Shown: piece by piece, positions 1-7,030 of the stretch
Position numbering within the stretch: position 1 is the first letter of the stretch
Layout: every line of letters starts with the position of its first letter
Assembly: GCA_958453935.1 (NCBI GenBank)
Contig: CAUDZT010000065.1
Coordinates: 1 to 12,021 of the forward strand
Source of the DNA: an uncultured Collinsella sp.
GTDB taxonomy: Bacteria; Actinomycetota; Coriobacteriia; Coriobacteriales; Coriobacteriaceae
DNA: 12,021 nucleotides
Reading direction: 5' to 3'
Position numbers and translations under genes: made by a program
The notes under the pieces: generated by a model
Databases searched by the model: none
Seen by the model: only the letters and a program-made list of their open reading frames with translations
What the model was told of the DNA's origin: nothing

Positions 1-54
1 AGCGTCCTAGTGTTCGCTTCTAATAAAGAAGGCCAAGATTCGGGACGCAGTTCA

Positions 55-77
55 ATTTAAGTCTGTCCCCAATGAGT
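55..77 (+). repeat. Dispersed intergenic repeat, copy 1
   Basis: This 23-nt stretch matches the stretch at 8451-8473 at 19 of 23 positions. Both begin ATTTAAG and share GTCCCCAATGA. Both copies lie in intergenic DNA, in the same orientation, upstream of a gene that appears to have its own promoter. In this copy the flanking inverted arm is decayed, whereas in copy 2 it is intact. No transposase gene is nearby. It is likely a small REP-like or MITE-like family, but two copies alone cannot show that. Confidence 0.55.
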
Positions 78-85
78 GGCTGTGC

Positions 86-116
86 TTGACTTCGACCCTA
101 CTTTAACGGGTACCAT
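86..116 (+). promoter_or_regulatory. Possible sigma-70-type promoter for the DUF362 gene
   Basis: TTGACT (86-91) matches the -35 consensus at 5 of 6 positions. TACCAT (111-116) is a 4 of 6 match to a -10 box, 19 nt further on, which is slightly long. It lies about 40 nt upstream of the gene start. Apart from this and the repeat at 55-77, nothing is recognisable in positions 1-158. Confidence 0.35.
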
Positions 117-158
117 CCTCTATGTCTGTAACGCCATATAGACCGAGGGGATATATCT

Positions 159-1364
159 ATGACTGCAACTGCACCCGCAGCACCGGCAAAGGTGTACTTC
201 ACCAACCTGCGCACGCATGCTCGCGAGAGCCAGCTCGACAAACTCAAACGCCTCATTCGCCGCGCCGGCATTGAGCAGATCGACTTCGAGAACAAGTTCG
301 TCGCTATCAAGATTCACTTTGGCGAGCTGGGTAACCTGAGCTTTCTGCGCCCAAACTACGCCCGCGCCGTCGCAGACGTCGTGAAGGAGCTGGGCGGCAA
401 ACCCTTCCTCACCGACTGCAACACGCTCTATGTGGGCAGCCGCAAAAACGCGCTCGAGCACATCGACACCGCCTACCAGAACGGCTTTACCCCGTACGCC
501 ACGGGCTGCCAGGTCATCATCGCCGACGGACTCAAGGGTACCGACGAGGCGCTCGTCCCGGTCGAGGGCGGTGAGTACGTGCGCGAGGCAAAGATCGGTC
601 AGGCGCTCATGGATGCCGATATCGTGATCAGCCTCACGCACTTTAAGGGCCATGAGCAGGCCGGTTTTGGCGGCGCCATGAAGAACCTGGGCATGGGCGG
701 CGGCAGCCGTGCCGGCAAGATGGAGCAGCATGCTGCCGGCAAGCCGAGCGTCGCGACCGAGCGCTGTATTGGCTGCCGTGCCTGCGAAAAGATCTGCGCG
801 CACAACGCCATCTCGTTCGATGACACCCGCGAGCGCGAGCTTGCGAGCGGCAAGACCGTCGAGGTGCACGTGGCCGCCATCGACCACGACCGCTGCCTGG
901 GCTGCGGCCGCTGCATCGGCGTGTGCAACCAGGATGCCATCAATCCCGATTATGACGCCGCGGCCGACGTGCTCAACTGCAAGATCGCCGAGTACACCAA
1001 GGCCATCGTCGACGGCCGCCCGAGCTTTCATATCTCGCTCGCCATGGACATCAGCCCCAACTGCGATTGCCATGCCGAGAACGACACGCCCATCGTCAAC
1101 GACATTGGCATGTTTGCGAGCTTCGATCCGGTCGCCATTGACCAGGCCTGCGCCGACGCCGTCCTGGCATCCGAGCCGCTGCCTAACACCGAGCTTACCG
1201 ACAGCGCGGCCAAGATGGAGCATAATCACGAGCATCTGGAGGGCGAGCAGGCCAAGGATCCCTTCTGCATCACGCATCCCGACACCGACTGGCGCGCGTG
1301 CATCGCGCATGCCGAGAAGATCGGCCTGGGCACGAGCAAGTACGAGCTCATCGAGGTCAAATAG
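159..1364 (+). CDS. DUF362 domain protein with two 4Fe-4S clusters
   Basis: A cytoplasmic iron-sulfur protein of 401 residues. The N-terminal half (about 10-190) is a DUF362-type domain. Residues 200-262 form a 2[4Fe-4S] ferredoxin insert with two complete CxxCxxCxxxC clusters (C203, C206, C209, C213 and C246, C249, C252, C256). An NCDCH segment (C302, C304) follows, and the C-terminal part returns to the DUF362 fold. There is no signal peptide or membrane helix. The ATG at 159 is supported by GAGGGG (145-150) at 8-nt spacing. Proteins of this family occur in anaerobes and are presumed to act in electron transfer, but their substrate is unknown, so no reaction is assigned. The gene seems to be transcribed alone, ending at the hairpin at 1412-1450. 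The family call is sure; the physiological role is not. Confidence 0.93.
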   Translation: MTATAPAAPAKVYFTNLRTHARESQLDKLKRLIRRAGIEQIDFENKFVAIKIHFGELGNLSFLRPNYARAVADVVKELGGKPFLTDCNTLYVGSRKNALEHIDTAYQNGFTPYATGCQVIIADGLKGTDEALVPVEGGEYVREAKIGQALMDADIVISLTHFKGHEQAGFGGAMKNLGMGGGSRAGKMEQHAAGKPSVATERCIGCRACEKICAHNAISFDDTRERELASGKTVEVHVAAIDHDRCLGCGRCIGVCNQDAINPDYDAAADVLNCKIAEYTKAIVDGRPSFHISLAMDISPNCDCHAENDTPIVNDIGMFASFDPVAIDQACADAVLASEPLPNTELTDSAAKMEHNHEHLEGEQAKDPFCITHPDTDWRACIAHAEKIGLGTSKYELIEVK

Positions 1365-1411
1365 CACCTAGTTATTGGACATATCAAGCGCATTCGTGGC
1401 TTAATTCAAGC

Positions 1412-1450
1412 AAAATCCGCCCGCGAGCACAGCGCTCGCGGGCGGATTTT
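1412..1450. terminator. Bidirectional intrinsic terminator
   Basis: A perfect 17-bp inverted repeat (1412-1428 with 1434-1450) around a 5-nt loop. The stem begins with AAAA and ends with TTTT, so each strand has a GC-rich hairpin followed by a T run. It lies between the convergent DUF362 gene and the alpha/beta hydrolase, 47 nt after the first stop and 45 nt after the second, and probably terminates both. Confidence 0.9.
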
Positions 1451-1495
1451 CGGAAGTGCTAGGGGTCAGATAGACCAGTAAACCGTACTATTTGC

Positions 1496-2461
1496 CTAAA
1501 AATACTCGTCGAGGAAGTCGTCGACCGTGTTCCAGTAGAGCTCGGGGTTAACTTGCGCACTCTTGGCGTGGGTGGCGCCATGGATGGTGAGCTTTTGCTT
1601 GACCTTGCTGGCGCACGCGTCGTAGTTTTGGTCGAGCATGCTGTACGGCACAAAGGTGTCCTGGTCGCCGTGGATAAACAGCATGGGAACCGTCGCGTGT
1701 TTGAGTTGCTCCACACTGCTTGCCTCATGAAAGTCGTAGCCCGCGCGCACGTTGCACACCAAGTTTGCTACATCGAGCAAGGGAAAGCTGGGCATCCCAA
1801 ATACATCCTTGAGCTGCAGGGAAAACTCGTCCCAAACACTCGTATAACCGCAGTCCTCGATGATGCATTTCACGTTGGACGGCAACGATTCCCCCGCGAC
1901 GTTCATAGCGGTTGCCGCACCCATCGACTCACCAAAGACCAGGATGCGCGCCTCGGGGTCGGCCTGAACGATTCGCCCGATCCATGCGACGACGTCGAGC
2001 CGCTCGGGCCAGCCCATGCCGATATAGTCGCCGCCGGAGCGCTCGTGGGCGCGGGCGGCGGGTGCGAGTACGTTCATGCCGCGGTCGTGGAATCGTTTGA
2101 CGTATCGGGCCATGCCGATGGGCTCGTCGGTATATCCATGCAGGCAGACGGCGTAATCGTGGGTGTTCTCCGAGGCGGCAAAATACCAAGCGGAGAGCTC
2201 GGTTCCGTCATCTGCGGTGAGGCTGCTGCTCTCGCGATTCTTTTTAAACCATGCCCGCGCCTCGGTGTCCTCGGCATCCGGCTGCTCACCTTCTTTGTCG
2301 TCCTTGCCGTCCTGCATCATCTTCATGGTGTATGGCGCGCGGGGATTCAGCGCGAAGTCAAACAGAAAGTTGCCGGCAAATCCGAACAGCGCAATGACAA
2401 CCACCAGTGCAACGATGCCGGCTATCTTGAGCTTTCGATGGGAATGTGCGTTTTGAGCCAT
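1496..2461 (-). CDS. Membrane-anchored alpha/beta hydrolase (serine hydrolase)
   Basis: A 321-residue serine hydrolase. Residues 11-36 form an N-terminal hydrophobic helix preceded by a basic segment (HRKLK), so the catalytic domain is probably tethered on the outer face of the membrane. The alpha/beta-hydrolase core runs from about 80 to 320, with an HG oxyanion-hole element (H108-G109), the nucleophile elbow GESMG (S179), the acid in HGDQD (D268) and the catalytic H298 in HGATH. The triad is complete. The substrate is unknown; the closest remembered relatives are the YfhR/BAAT-like lipases and esterases. The ATG at 2461 is preceded on the minus strand by AGGAGA with 7-nt spacing. The gene is transcribed alone, divergent from trhA. 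Its promoter is flanked by operator-like dyads (2482-2540), which suggests control by a repressor encoded elsewhere. Confidence 0.92.
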   Translation of the reverse strand: MAQNAHSHRKLKIAGIVALVVVIALFGFAGNFLFDFALNPRAPYTMKMMQDGKDDKEGEQPDAEDTEARAWFKKNRESSSLTADDGTELSAWYFAASENTHDYAVCLHGYTDEPIGMARYVKRFHDRGMNVLAPAARAHERSGGDYIGMGWPERLDVVAWIGRIVQADPEARILVFGESMGAATAMNVAGESLPSNVKCIIEDCGYTSVWDEFSLQLKDVFGMPSFPLLDVANLVCNVRAGYDFHEASSVEQLKHATVPMLFIHGDQDTFVPYSMLDQNYDACASKVKQKLTIHGATHAKSAQVNPELYWNTVDDFLDEYF

Positions 2462-2481
2462 GCGGTATTCTCCTATAAGAT

Positions 2482-2540
2482 GTTAATACATCAACAGTTA
2501 ATGCAAGCGCATTATGGACGTTCACCGTTGATGCGTCAAC
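2482..2540. promoter_or_regulatory. Operator-like repeat array upstream of the hydrolase
   Basis: Two 14-bp imperfect dyads fit the pattern GTTRATRCRTCAAC, at 2482-2495 and 2527-2540, with starts 45 bp apart. The second is a dyad with 5-bp arms GTTGA and TCAAC. A third half-copy (GTTAATGC) lies at 2497-2504, so the GTTRATRC half-site occurs at 2482, 2497 and 2527, in steps of 15 and 30 bp. A separate dyad, TAATGC-aagc-GCATTA (2499-2514), covers the -10/+1 region of the minus-strand promoter. One 14-bp dyad covers the -35 box and the other lies just downstream of the expected start of transcription, a layout typical of repression. The regulator is not in the window. Confidence 0.55.
2511..2539 (-). 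promoter_or_regulatory. Sigma-70-type promoter of the hydrolase gene
   Basis: Read on the minus strand, TTGACG (2539-2534) and CATAAT (2516-2511) each match the consensus at 5 of 6 positions and are separated by exactly 17 nt. The expected transcription start is near 2504, giving a short leader of about 42 nt before the ATG. Confidence 0.7.
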
Positions 2541-2603
2541 AGGCAAAGAATGGGTAAACAAAGGGTCACGTATGGTGCAAATTTCGCACGCACCCAGACG
2601 CTT

Positions 2604-2612
2604 TGATATAGT
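2604..2612 (+). promoter_or_regulatory. Extended -10 promoter of trhA
   Basis: TGATATAGT is a TGn extension plus a 5 of 6 match to TATAAT, 35 nt upstream of the start codon. The possible -35 (TTCGCA, 2583-2588, 18-nt spacing) is weak. The same TGnTATAGT arrangement occurs in front of the MgtE-like gene at 8549-8557. Confidence 0.5.
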
Positions 2613-2647
2613 GTTGAGAACTCTTTACGTTGGAGGATGTAACCGGC

Positions 2648-3331
2648 ATGTCCGATTCGAGCGACAGTTCTAAGCCGCGACCCAAGACCGCGGCCGTTCC
2701 ACACTACACGGTGGGCGAGGAGATCATGAACTCCGTCACCCATGGTGTCGGCTGCCTGCTGGGTATCGCGGGCCTGGTGCTCCTGATCGTATTCGCTGCC
2801 TTGCGCGGCGGAGGCCCGGCCCACATGGCCGCGGCGATTGTCTATGGTGTCAGCATTATCCTCGAATACCTAGCCTCTACGCTCTACCACGCGATTCAGC
2901 CCGCGCGCGCCAAGCGCGTGTTTCGCATCATCGACCACAGCTGCATCTACCTGCTCATTGCCGGCAGCTATACGCCGTTTTGCCTCATCACGCTCGCAAA
3001 CGACGGCGGCCCTGCGCTGTTCTTTGCCGTATGGGCCATCGCCATTATCGGCATCGCCCTCGAGTGCTTTATGCGCGAGCGTCAACCGCACTGGGTAAGC
3101 GGCCTAGTCTACCTGCTGATGGGCTGGCTCGTCGTCTTTAAGTTGCCCGAGCTCGTGTCGCTGCTCAACCCCGTGGCGCTTGCCCTGCTCGCTGTCGGCG
3201 GCGTGTGCTACACCGTGGGCGTGCCGTTCTACATCGCCAAAAACGTGCGCTATCTGCACAGTGTTTTCCACTTGTGGGTGCTCGCCGGCAGCATCTTCCA
3301 GTTCATGGCGGTGATTCTCTTCGTAATCTAG
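2648..3331 (+). CDS. trhA: TrhA / hemolysin III family membrane protein (PAQR superfamily)
   Basis: A 227-residue integral membrane protein with about seven hydrophobic segments between residues 31 and 227, the usual size for the bacterial hemolysin III (YqfA/TrhA) group of the PAQR superfamily. The family signatures are present: GEEIMNSVTHGVG near the N terminus (23-35), STLYH (77-81), IDHSCIYLLIAGSYTP (95-110), and HSVFH (204-208) in the last segments. The S/H, D and two-H residues that form the metal site in PAQR proteins can all be matched (S77, H81, D97, H204, H208). Despite the historical name it is thought to act in membrane homeostasis, not as a toxin. The ATG at 2648 is chosen, with GGAGG at 2632-2636; the 11-nt spacing is long, but the alternative TTG at 2630 overlaps that ribosome-binding site. 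It is followed after 114 nt by the CNNM gene with no terminator between. Confidence 0.92.
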   Translation: MSDSSDSSKPRPKTAAVPHYTVGEEIMNSVTHGVGCLLGIAGLVLLIVFAALRGGGPAHMAAAIVYGVSIILEYLASTLYHAIQPARAKRVFRIIDHSCIYLLIAGSYTPFCLITLANDGGPALFFAVWAIAIIGIALECFMRERQPHWVSGLVYLLMGWLVVFKLPELVSLLNPVALALLAVGGVCYTVGVPFYIAKNVRYLHSVFHLWVLAGSIFQFMAVILFVI

Positions 3332-3445
3332 CGATCGCGTCTGTGCCCGCGGACCTATCCAAGCGGCCGCCGGGCGCAATTGCCCTATCCGTCACCTACG
3401 CTTACTACCCAACGTCCCGAATCTTGGAGGTTCGAGAAACTCCCG

Positions 3446-4819
3446 ATGGACATAACCATCTCCCTTATCACCACCCTCGTTTTGACCCTCATCAACGGCT
3501 ACTTCTCTATGTCCGAGATGGCGCTCACCACGGCCAAGCGCGCCGTGCTGGAGCACGAGGCCGAGGAAGGCGACAAGCGCGCCGAGCGTGCCATTAAGCT
3601 GGCTGCCGACTCCGACCAACTGCTCGCCACCATCCAGGTCGCCATCACGCTCGTGGGCTTCGCCTCGTCTGCCGTCGCCTCGACGAGCCTGTCCGACCCG
3701 CTCGCCACGTGGCTCATGAGCTTTGGCATCGCGCCGCTCTCCGCCATCGCGCGCGGCCTGGCGCCGGTCATCATCACCGTCGCCGTCGCCTTTGTGTCCA
3801 TCGTGATCGGCGAGCTCGTGCCCAAGCGCATCGGCCTTGCTAACGCCGAGGGCGTATCCAAGCAGGTCGTGGGACCGCTCTCCGTGTTCCAAAAGATCGC
3901 CCGCCCGCTCGTGTGGCTGACCGGTGCCTGCTCCGACGGCCTGGCCCGCATCCTGCGTATCAAGAGTGCCGATGACCGCCAGAACGTCTCGGAGGAAGAA
4001 ATCAAGTACATGGTCTCGGAGCAGGACGACCTGCTCGACGAGGAAAAGCGCATGATCCACGAGATCTTCGACCTGGGCGACACCGTTGCCCGCGAGGTCA
4101 TGGTGCCGCGCGTGGACACCACCATGTGCGAGGACGACGAGACGGTCGCCGACGTGCTGTCCACCATGCGCCAGACCGGCTTCAGCCGCATCCCTGTCTA
4201 TCACGAGGACCCCGACAACGTCGCGGGCATCGCGCACATCAAGGACCTGATTCAGCCCGCGCTCGACGGCAAGGGCGACCAGCCCATTGCCGACTTTTTG
4301 CGCGACGCCACCTTTGTGCCCGATACCAAGGACATCCTGCCGCTGCTGTCCGAGATGCAGACCTCGCACGACCAGATCGTGGTCGTCGTGGACGAGTACG
4401 GCGGCACGGCCGGCATCATCACCATCGAGGACATCGTCGAGGAGATCGTCGGCGAGATCGAGGACGAGTTCGACCCCGACAACAAGTATCTCACGCGCCT
4501 TTCGCGCCGCGAGTGGCTCGTTGATGGGCGTTTTTCGTGCGATGACGCGATTGAGCTTGGTTGGCCGCTCGAGGAAAGCGATGATTATGAGACCATCGCC
4601 GGCTGGATCTTGGAGCTTTGTGACTCGGTGCCCGACATCGGAGAGGTGTTTGAGGTCGCGGGGTACAAGTTCAAGGTGCAGTCGATGCGTGGCCAGCGCA
4701 TCTCGCTCATTCGCGTGATTGCTCCGGCCGAAACCGATAAGAAGGATTCCGAGTCCTCGGCAGAGAAGCCGGCGACGTCGGGTGCGGGCCCTGCGGACCC
4801 GCACGACGGCGACGAGTAG
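3446..4819 (+). CDS. CNNM/CorC-type (DUF21-CBS-CorC_HlyC) divalent cation transporter
   Basis: A 457-residue membrane protein with the full architecture of the bacterial CNNM family, implicated in Mg2+/Co2+ efflux. A DUF21 transmembrane domain (about 1-190) carries SMSEMALT (21-28) and GELVPK (122-127). Then comes a tandem CBS pair that binds ATP-Mg in relatives (about 213-273 and 280-345, with REVMVPRVD and VDEYGGTAGIITIEDIVEEIVGEI-like segments). A CorC_HlyC domain (about 352-425) and a polar, probably disordered tail (426-457) complete it. The ATG at 3446 gives the usual start of the first membrane helix; the nearest strong Shine-Dalgarno (GGAGG, 3426-3430) is 15 nt away, unusually far, with a weaker GAGAAA closer. 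The open frame extends upstream to a TTG at 3380, but that adds residues unlike the family. The next gene begins 24 nt downstream, so the two are probably co-transcribed. Confidence 0.94.
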   Translation: MDITISLITTLVLTLINGYFSMSEMALTTAKRAVLEHEAEEGDKRAERAIKLAADSDQLLATIQVAITLVGFASSAVASTSLSDPLATWLMSFGIAPLSAIARGLAPVIITVAVAFVSIVIGELVPKRIGLANAEGVSKQVVGPLSVFQKIARPLVWLTGACSDGLARILRIKSADDRQNVSEEEIKYMVSEQDDLLDEEKRMIHEIFDLGDTVAREVMVPRVDTTMCEDDETVADVLSTMRQTGFSRIPVYHEDPDNVAGIAHIKDLIQPALDGKGDQPIADFLRDATFVPDTKDILPLLSEMQTSHDQIVVVVDEYGGTAGIITIEDIVEEIVGEIEDEFDPDNKYLTRLSRREWLVDGRFSCDDAIELGWPLEESDDYETIAGWILELCDSVPDIGEVFEVAGYKFKVQSMRGQRISLIRVIAPAETDKKDSESSAEKPATSGAGPADPHDGDE

Positions 4820-4843
4820 GGCAAGGACGAGTAGGGGAGAGTT

Positions 4844-5677
4844 ATGGCAGGCCTGTTCAACATCCTTAAGGTCACCGTCAGCGAGGACAAGATCTGCGCG
4901 CATGTGCTGGTGAACCCCGGCATGCCGCTCATGACCTCGGAGGATATCGAGGCCACGGCGCGCGTGTATTACCTGGTGCCGGCGATTGCCAAGCACCTGT
5001 GCCTGGGTGATTCCGGTCGCGAGTTCCAGGACTGCATGGGCCAGACCGAGCTCTGCCATCTGCTTGAGCATGTGACGGTTGAGCTCATGAACGAGACCGG
5101 GCTTGCCGGCAGCATCTCGTGCGGCCGCACGCGCGTAAGCGAGCACGACGAGCGCGTCTTTGAGGTTGAGCTTTCGTGCCCCGACGACGCGCTGGCCATC
5201 GGCGCGCTGTCTTCGGCCACCTTTATGATGGATTGGGCGTACCTGCACGCCGACCAGCCGGCTCCCGATGTGGACGGTACGGTCGCGGGCCTGCGCAACC
5301 TGGTGCTGGGCATGCGCGCCGAGGCCGAGGGCAAGGATCCTCACGAGGCCGTCGCCGCTGCGAACGGCGAAGATGCTGCCGAGGACGAGGGCGCTGACGA
5401 GGGTGATGTGCCGGTCGACGCCGAGCCTGTTGCCGATGCGACCGCCGCGCCCGTTCCCGCCGAGCCCCAGGGCGTCCCCAACTTTGACGACGAGCCCCAG
5501 GTGGCGATTGATACCGAGGGCGCGGTTGCCGAGAACCACGAGGCCTCCGCTGCCGTCTTTGGCGGTGCTGCGACGGTTCCGGCAGGACCTGCGCATGAGG
5601 GCGGCCTGCCGCTCGTGGACGGCGCCGGCGAGGACCCGGGTGCCACGGTGGCCATGCCGGCTATGCCCCAGGAGTAG
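4844..5677 (+). CDS. Free-standing protein related to the cyanophycin synthetase N-terminal domain, HxxEH motif
   Basis: A 277-residue soluble protein. Residues 1-160 form one compact domain; 161-277 are an Ala/Pro/Glu/Asp-rich, very acidic, probably disordered tail. The domain contains CHLLEHVTVEL (71-81) followed by GRTR (94-97) and an ELS strand. This order matches the N-terminal domain of cyanophycin synthetase CphA1, in which HIIEHVALEL is followed by GFGRTR. HLLEH (H72, E75, H76) is also an HxxEH zinc-binding motif of the inverted-zincin type, and in CphA1 this domain has been reported to have a metallopeptidase-like activity that makes primers. No ATP-grasp or Mur-ligase domain follows, so this is not a cyanophycin synthetase. 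The ATG at 4844 has AGGGGAGA (4833-4840) directly upstream. It is probably co-transcribed with the CNNM gene. The relationship was recognised by eye; enzymatic function is only inferred. Confidence 0.8.
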   Translation: MAGLFNILKVTVSEDKICAHVLVNPGMPLMTSEDIEATARVYYLVPAIAKHLCLGDSGREFQDCMGQTELCHLLEHVTVELMNETGLAGSISCGRTRVSEHDERVFEVELSCPDDALAIGALSSATFMMDWAYLHADQPAPDVDGTVAGLRNLVLGMRAEAEGKDPHEAVAAANGEDAAEDEGADEGDVPVDAEPVADATAAPVPAEPQGVPNFDDEPQVAIDTEGAVAENHEASAAVFGGAATVPAGPAHEGGLPLVDGAGEDPGATVAMPAMPQE

Positions 5678-5734
5678 GTCTACGCGTTTATCACCATCAC
5701 GTACCTGCGCCTTTGCCGTACGCAGATGAGCGGA

Positions 5735-5762
5735 GCGACAAGTGATGCGCTGCGGGTATAAT
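5735..5762 (+). promoter_or_regulatory. Sigma-70-type promoter of the YtxH/PRC unit
   Basis: GCGACA (5735-5740, 4 of 6) and a perfect TATAAT (5757-5762) are separated by 16 nt. The expected start of transcription is near 5769, about 45 nt upstream of the YtxH-like start codon. The rest of the 136-nt gap after the previous gene shows no convincing terminator. Confidence 0.7.
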
Positions 5763-5778
5763 GGACAGCATTCAAACG

Positions 5779-5806
5779 GTGGGCACCGACGTGCCCGCAG
5801 GAGAGG
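5779..5806 (+). promoter_or_regulatory. 5' UTR hairpin touching the ribosome-binding site
   Basis: GTGGGCAC (5779-5786) pairs with GTGCCCGC (5791-5798) through eight pairs, one of them G-U, around a CGAC loop. The stem ends exactly where the Shine-Dalgarno AGGAGAGG (5799-5806) begins. It may stabilise the mRNA end or influence initiation. There is no evidence of a switch. Confidence 0.5.
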
Positions 5807-5813
5807 AATGATC

Positions 5814-6203
5814 ATGGGTAAGACTTTCAGCTTTGTCTCCGGCGCACTTTTTGGTGCCGCTGCCGGCGCTATTATCGGCGTTGCTCTGGCCCCGCGCTCG
5901 GGCGCCGAGACCCGCGCCATGGCTGCCGATATCGCCAACGACGCCTGGGACAATATGCGCGACACCTACGAGCACAGCGCCGAGGAGGCCCGTGCTGCGG
6001 TGAATGACTTTGGCCCGATGGTCGACGCCAAGACCGATGACCTGCGCGCCAAGGTCGATCTGGCCCGCGAGCGTATGGACCAGCTGCGCGAGCAGCTCAA
6101 CGACGCCATTTCGGGCGGCAACGTGACGCCTGCAGCCGACGTCGTGGTCGAGAACGCCGTCGAGGCCGATACCGAGGCTGCGGAGCCCTCGACCGAGGCA
6201 TAA
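5814..6203 (+). CDS. YtxH-like small membrane protein
   Basis: A 129-residue protein. The N terminus is a glycine/alanine-rich hydrophobic segment (about 7-27, GALFGAAAGAIIG) ending in LAPRSG, the classic start of YtxH-domain proteins. Residues 35-100 are amphipathic and heptad-like, probably a helix or coiled coil outside the membrane, and 101-129 are an acidic tail. YtxH relatives are linked to general stress in Bacillus, but their molecular role is not established. The ATG at 5814 lies 7 nt after AGAGG; an ATG at 5808, two codons upstream in frame, is the alternative. The longer frame back to GTG 5742 is rejected because it would start inside the promoter. The stop codon overlaps the next start codon (TAATG), indicating translational coupling with the PRC-barrel gene. 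Confidence 0.85.
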   Translation: MGKTFSFVSGALFGAAAGAIIGVALAPRSGAETRAMAADIANDAWDNMRDTYEHSAEEARAAVNDFGPMVDAKTDDLRAKVDLARERMDQLREQLNDAISGGNVTPAADVVVENAVEADTEAAEPSTEA

Positions 6204-6958
6204 TGCGCGCCGGGGATTTTGTCGGCGCCAAGATCTATCGCAAGCCTGCCGAGGACAAGCGCACCAAAAAGGACGGCACGCCGCGCAGCCCTAAAAAGCT
6301 CGGAAAGATTCACTTTCCGGTCTTTACCCCGGGCGGTACGCGCGTGGTCGGCTTTATGGTCCGCCAGTCCGATATCGCGGGCATGATCGAGCGTCCCGAC
6401 CGATTTGTGGCGCTCGATGCTATTGGCGTCTACGAGGGCGCCATTGCGGTCGATGACGTCAAGGACACGTACGATGCCGCCGCCGCCAGGCGCCTCGACA
6501 TCAACCTGGACGATTGCATCATCTGGGTCGGTATGGACGTGCGTACGGAATCAGGCGACGTCGTGGGCTATTGCTCGGACGTTGAGTTCAAGCCACGCTC
6601 GGGCATCGTGCAGGCATTCTATGTGACCGCCGGTGCTGCTTCGAGTGTTTTGGTTGGTGACACGCAGGTGCCGCCGACGATGCTGCGCGGCTACGAGAAC
6701 GGCGCGATGGTCGTCTCGGACGAGGTCAAGTCGCTCGGGTATTCGGGCGGTGCGGCTGCCAAGGCCGCCGAGGCCAGCGTCGTGGTGGGCGACAAGGTCA
6801 AAAAGGGCGCTAAGGTGCTCGACGACAAGGGATCGGTCGCCGTGGACAAGGGCAGCCGCGCACTGGGCAAGCAGCTCGGCAAGACGCGCGGCATGTTCAA
6901 GGCCTTTAAGGACGAATACCAAAAGGCGAGCGGAGGCTCGTCAAAAGCTAGCAAATAG
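6203..6958 (+). CDS. Double PRC-barrel domain protein
   Basis: A 251-residue protein with no signal peptide or membrane helix. Two PRC-barrel-like beta domains can be seen. The first (about 31-88) opens with KLGKIHFPVFTPGGTRVVGF. The second (about 105-175) has the pattern IIWVGMDVRTESGDVVGY followed by a DVEFK strand. Residues 176-251 are a lysine/alanine-rich basic tail with repeated VxDKxxxxxxx units (VVVGDKVKK, VLDDKG, VAVDKGSR), possibly an extended helix that contacts membrane or nucleic acid. PRC barrels serve as assembly or regulatory modules, so no reaction is expected. The start overlaps the YtxH stop by one base, which suggests the two products are made in matched amounts and may work together near the membrane. 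The MgtE-like protein at 8766 carries two further PRC barrels. Confidence 0.82.
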   Translation: MRAGDFVGAKIYRKPAEDKRTKKDGTPRSPKKLGKIHFPVFTPGGTRVVGFMVRQSDIAGMIERPDRFVALDAIGVYEGAIAVDDVKDTYDAAAARRLDINLDDCIIWVGMDVRTESGDVVGYCSDVEFKPRSGIVQAFYVTAGAASSVLVGDTQVPPTMLRGYENGAMVVSDEVKSLGYSGGAAAKAAEASVVVGDKVKKGAKVLDDKGSVAVDKGSRALGKQLGKTRGMFKAFKDEYQKASGGSSKASK

Positions 6959-6979
6959 CGACGTACCAAATGATGGGAG

Positions 6980-7012
6980 GCAAGCCGGAGACCTGTTGCT
7001 CCGGCTTGCTGT
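6980..7012 (+). terminator. Hairpin between the PRC gene and the deacetylase-like gene
   Basis: An 11-bp perfect stem (6980-6990 with 6999-7009, GCAAGCCGGAG paired to its complement) with an 8-nt loop. The T run behind it is poor (TGTGTTT). It ends 21 nt before the next ATG, so it is either a leaky terminator that lowers expression of the downstream gene or a simple 3'-end protector. Confidence 0.55.
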
Positions 7013-7030
7013 GTTTATGGGGGAGGGCAC

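Noticed and set aside
120..1367. A 415-codon open frame on the minus strand opposite the DUF362 gene
   Set aside because: It is a codon-bias shadow; the plus-strand frame carries two complete ferredoxin motifs and a good ribosome-binding site.
3340..3378. Terminator between trhA and the CNNM gene
   Set aside because: Only five GC pairs (GCCCG/CGGGC) with a long interior and no T run.
3380..3408. Promoter for the CNNM gene (TTGCCC, 17 nt, TACTAC)
   Set aside because: The spacing is right, but the -10 matches at only 3 of 6 positions; such matches are expected by chance. Transcription from the trhA promoter is as likely.
5742..5813. Upstream extension of the YtxH-like gene to GTG 5742
   Set aside because: The start would lie between the -35 and -10 boxes of a strong promoter, and the added residues do not resemble the family.
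3392..5965. An 857-codon open frame on the minus strand
   Set aside because: It lies antisense to the CNNM gene and the CphA-N-like gene, whose domains are clear. Long antisense frames are normal in DNA with strong third-position GC bias, and the translation is low in complexity with no recognisable domain.
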